NCBI GenBank assembly: GCA_022575985.1
Contig: JAKSXM010000014.1
Span: forward strand, 21,142,001 to 21,206,000
From: Anagrus nilaparvatae
Taxonomy: Eukaryota > Arthropoda > Insecta > Hymenoptera > Mymaridae
DNA length: 64,000 nucleotides
Direction: 5' to 3'
Under the pieces are notes generated by a model, which did no database searches, was not told where the DNA came from, and worked only from the letters and a program-made list of their open reading frames with translations. The translations under genes were made by a program, and so were the position numbers. Position 1 is the first letter of the stretch, and each line of letters starts with the position of its first letter. Positions 60,640-64,000 of this stretch are shown one piece after another.

Positions 60640-61527
60640 AGAGTATTCCGAAATGCAGGCGCACGGCGCTAAGATGTACCGTTTTTAACGTGGTTTTTAA
60701 CTACGTCTTTGATTTTAGTACGTACTAACCTGAATCAAAAAGAATTATTTGTAACTGGGACCTGATTCAGCATTCATATCACAGTGATAAGCAGCCATAC
60801 CATTCACAATATGTGATACTGCGCATGCGCAAACAAATGTTTTTAGAAATGTTAGTACTTTTCACTATGAAGTTTGGTTATAAAAGTCAATATTTTATTA
60901 AAAGTTAGTACTTTTTTTGTTTTTCACGTGATATGTGATAGATGATATAAATGCAGAATCTAGGCCCTGTTTGTTATTTATAAATGAAAATAAGACAGAG
61001 TTTTTATAATTTTTACTTTTTAATAATAAACAATAACAATTTTCACCTTTATTTCAGGTTATTACGTACTAAAATCAGAAAAAATCAAACTTTTAATTAC
61101 GTATTACGTTTTGTAAATAGCGCGGCGCGCACAATTTTTGGAACACCCTAGCCTCGTGTAGTCTAGGCGCCAGCAATACTAATCACGCCCAAAAATTAAA
61201 TTTCTTTTTCCGAGGATAAAAATAGGTGGTATATATGTTTTTGACCCGCTAAACACGAATCCGGGGTCTATTTTGCAAAATTCGTGGTCAATTCTTTGTT
61301 ACTAACAAATTATTGACCAATTTTACAATAATTTGTTAATAACCGAGTTAATAACAAAAAATTGACCACGAAATTCGCAAAACGGACCCCGGATTCGTGT
61401 TCAGCGGGTCATAAACATAAATACCACCTATTTTCATCATCGGAAAAAGAAAATTAATTTCTTAATTTTTGGGCGTGATTAGTATGGCAGGCGCCTAGAC
61501 TAGTGCCCCCGAATTTCAGAATACTCT
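60640..61527. mobile_element. Composite inverted-repeat element
   Basis: Outer ends AGAGTATTCCGAAAT and ATTTCAGAATACTCT are inverse. Inside lie two further inverted structures: one with TGATTTTAGTACGTA...AACCTGAA (60709-60734, inverse 61053-61076) and GC-rich GGCGCACGGCGCT near its ends, and a foldback at 61159-61502. Looks like nested or fused MITEs. Confidence 0.6.
61159..61502. mobile_element. Foldback element 6, small
   Basis: Ends TAGTCTAGGCGCC and GGCGCCTAGACTA; arms meet near 61320. It contains GCTAAACACGAATCCGGGGT, a variant of the motif in foldback 1, so the two are relatives of very different size. Confidence 0.75.
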
Positions 61528-61613
61528 GTTCATGGATTCATTCCAAACGTGATAAATGAAAAATTTAATAATATAATAAAAAACTAAGTATGTATAATTC
61601 ATTCAAGCTCTTC

Positions 61614-61650
61614 TATATATAGTCTCACAAACACTTTTCGTTTGCGAGAA
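61614..61650 (-). promoter_or_regulatory. PSEA-like box + TATA, unit 7
   Basis: On the minus strand: TTCTCGCAAACGAAAAGT, exactly 11 bp, then TATATATA. A run of six T falls a few bases after the expected start. It sits some 90 bp outside the 60640-61527 composite element. Confidence 0.5.
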
Positions 61651-63102
61651 AAAATATATATTTCTCAAAACTAAGCAAATATCATTTTATTCAAAATATT
61701 AACGTGTTTTACTGTAAACAACGCATATCTTATAAGAATTTTATCTATAAACGATTAATATTTAATAATTTCATAATTTTTCTTGCTTTTATTATAAATT
61801 TTATTATGTAAAAATGGAATTTTATATATTTCATAAAAAAATATTAAGTAACAAAAATGACACATACATTAGAAAGAAAAAAAATTTTTCTTATAATATT
61901 AAATACGCTCTATCAAGCGAATCGTATGTGTGTAATATACATTTTTATTAAAAATATTGCATATAAATATTCAAGAAAATTAATGAAATTTCTCATATAA
62001 AATGCGTATAAAAGTAGCAATATCATTTTTTTTTTAATATAAAAATATCTAGGTAAACAAATTATTTTATATATATATTTTAATTTATTATTTTTATATT
62101 TTTTACCTACATTTATACTAAATTTAATTTATTTATACAAATAGAAATTCATTTATTTATCTTTTTTTTTTATTACAAAAAAATTGATAACCTAAAAAAA
62201 AAACGTTTTTTTTTCTTTCTCAACTGTAAATTATTAATTCTATTTAATATCAGATATATTATGTTACTTGATTTATTATTGCATTTTTTTTTTTTTTTTT
62301 TAATTTTTGCTATTCTTTTGTTGAATATAATATTTCAGTAATTGTGCTATTTACAAACGCTATTTATTCACTTTTTTCATACATTAAAGAAAATTAAAAA
62401 ATATGTTATTTATCATTTTTTGCAGGGTGTTATATTTCTTTAAAGGAATTCTTGGTCTCAAAAATCATAAAAAACTGAATTATTTTATTCTACCTTCTTA
62501 TCTGTTCTTATCCTAATATTTTGGTGGTATCAATATGGTATTTAGCCTGAATATTTGCAAGTAGTTTTTCGATATTGTGGTAACAAATAACTTTTAATGA
62601 GGTTCCTGAAAAAAAAAATTACAAAACCCTACGAAAAACTAGTTTGAAATTTATAACTATTACACTAATCCTAAATCCAAATCTTATTTTAAGTCCTTGC
62701 TACAAAATTTTTTAAGCCCCCTAAAACCCTCTGTAACATAGCCCATTATCTCTAAAATATTCATTTATATAGTAAACACTACCAAATACCTATTCCTATG
62801 AAGAAGGGATTTATTGTTGGGCTTATGATTGAAAAACTGTTTCATTTTAGTTAATTTTCTATACATAAAAATTTATAAATATATATGCATATATTAAAAA
62901 TATTAATCTGAAATATATTTTAGGGCCTTTCTGGCAAAATAAAAATCATTTAAGAGCATAAGAATTTCTGGGACCCACTATTCTGACACTGGATGAATAT
63001 TTCATAAAAATCTGACACAATTTCCAAAACTTTGATAAATTTTATGTAAATTCGTCTTCTCAGACAGATTTAAAAACATTTCTAAAAGGGTGGACAAAAA
63101 TA
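61651..63102. other. AT-rich intergenic stretch
   Basis: Nothing coding or repeated seen apart from A/T runs. Confidence 0.5.
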
Positions 63103-63320
63103 GTATATTACGGTCCTAGGCCAGAAAAATAAAGAATGGCCCAAATCGCACGTAAATTACCTTCCGAGGCGAAGCCGAGGATGGTAAACTGCGATTTGGG
63201 TCATTCTTTGTTTATGGCCGAGGATTGTACAAAATTTTTTTGCAACTTTGGCGAGAAAACACGTCTTTGCCGGACGCGCAGCGTCCGGGAAATACGTACT
63301 TTCGGGCCGCAGTACAAAAA
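63103..63320. repeat. Dispersed hairpin repeat, copy 3
   Basis: Almost identical to copy 1 at 4024, although about 59 kb away in the window. The stem here is perfect over CCCAAATCGCA, where copy 1 has CCCAAACCCCA. Suggests recent activity of the family. Confidence 0.8.
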
Positions 63321-64000
63321 AATGTCATTTTCAAAAAATTATTTATATATTTTATTATTTTTTGTTATTCTTTGTATTTGTATACCGTTTCATAATGTCT
63401 AAAATTTGTCTAAACAAAGGTATCTTAGTAAAATTTCCTATGAAACCTTAAAAATGAGTCTTCTGAATTTTCCAAACTTTTCATTTCGCTAACAGTAAAG
63501 TGGGTCCCAGAAATGCTGCTGCTTTTTATTATTTTTTTCAGAGCTTGCAACCACCCATTACAATGAACTTATAATTACAAAAAAAATTATTAATCGTTGA
63601 AAAAAATATTTATTTATAAAATCTAAATATAAAGGAAACTTAAATAATATAGTACATAAACATAAAACTTAATACTATTGCACATTTTTCATATAAAACG
63701 TTTAAATCCTCGCGGTTTTATAATGAAAAATTATGCCAGTATATAAATATTAGAGTATATGATAACATAATTCTCAGGTACATAACATAAAAAATATTTA
63801 TAAATGATTGGTGATTTACAAAAAATTAAGTTTATATTTAACTATAAAGAACCTCACATAAAAATCTAAAGATTTATATATATTTAAAAAAAATATATAT
63901 ATAATGGCTTTTAATAAAATGTTTATACATTTTAAAATTTAAAAAGCATAAAAACTTGTAAAGTTTAAATACTTAATTTACTGCACTCGTACATGCAATA
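63321..64000. other. AT-rich end of window
   Basis: No gene or repeat recognised. GTGGGTCCCAGAAATGC near 63500 echoes inversely TTTCTGGGACCCACT at 62966-62980, so the hairpin repeat copy 3 may sit inside a larger inverted structure. Confidence 0.35.

Overview
The window looks like an insect nuclear genome. It is very AT-rich (by eye about 80% A+T), genes are sparse, and the clear genes have short canonical GT-AG introns. Much of the rest is long inverted-repeat elements, MITEs and minisatellites. The clear genes encode insect-type MFS sugar transporters (SLC2-like, trehalose/Tret1-like). The extreme AT content and repeat style would suit a hymenopteran such as a parasitoid wasp, but the taxon is inference. 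There are no bacterial operons, rRNA genes or CRISPR arrays, and I recognised no tRNA.

Layout. 1-16 kb: no confident gene; a GC-rich direct repeat near 2 kb, a dispersed hairpin repeat (4.0 kb), one possible coding exon (6.6-6.8 kb), two abutting giant foldback elements (8.6-11.2 kb), a repeat array (11.6-12.3 kb) and a TA-flanked MITE (15.6 kb). 17-30.5 kb: a minus-strand tandem array of three two-exon sugar transporter genes (A, B, C; 457, 458 and 467 residues in my splice models), with relics of at least one more copy, a 19-bp minisatellite, a Helitron-like 3' end and two foldbacks between them. 30.5-64 kb: mostly non-coding AT-rich DNA with GC islands, a LINE reverse transcriptase remnant (38.7 kb), a candidate small two-exon gene (39.9-41.6 kb), an unexplained 151-codon ORF (45 kb), a tandem MITE dimer (47 kb), a sequence resembling a recursive splice site (51.1 kb), a 24-bp tandem repeat (52.4 kb) and a 2.5-kb foldback nested inside a MITE (55-58 kb).

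Most unusual signal: seven places carry the same 18-bp box (consensus TTCTCGCAAGTGAAATGA) followed after exactly 11 bp by a TATA box, five on the plus and two on the minus strand. The geometry resembles the PSEA + TATA promoter of insect U6-type small RNA genes. The sequences downstream share nothing obvious. This could be a dispersed set of small-RNA transcription units not matching any gene I recognise.

The three transporters descend from one ancestor by local duplication (B and C share introns, promoters and flanks) with patches of near-identity suggesting gene conversion. All three have lost the tryptophan of the TM10 PIPW motif and the first glutamine of the TM7 QQ pair, so their substrate may differ from that of ordinary glucose or trehalose carriers.
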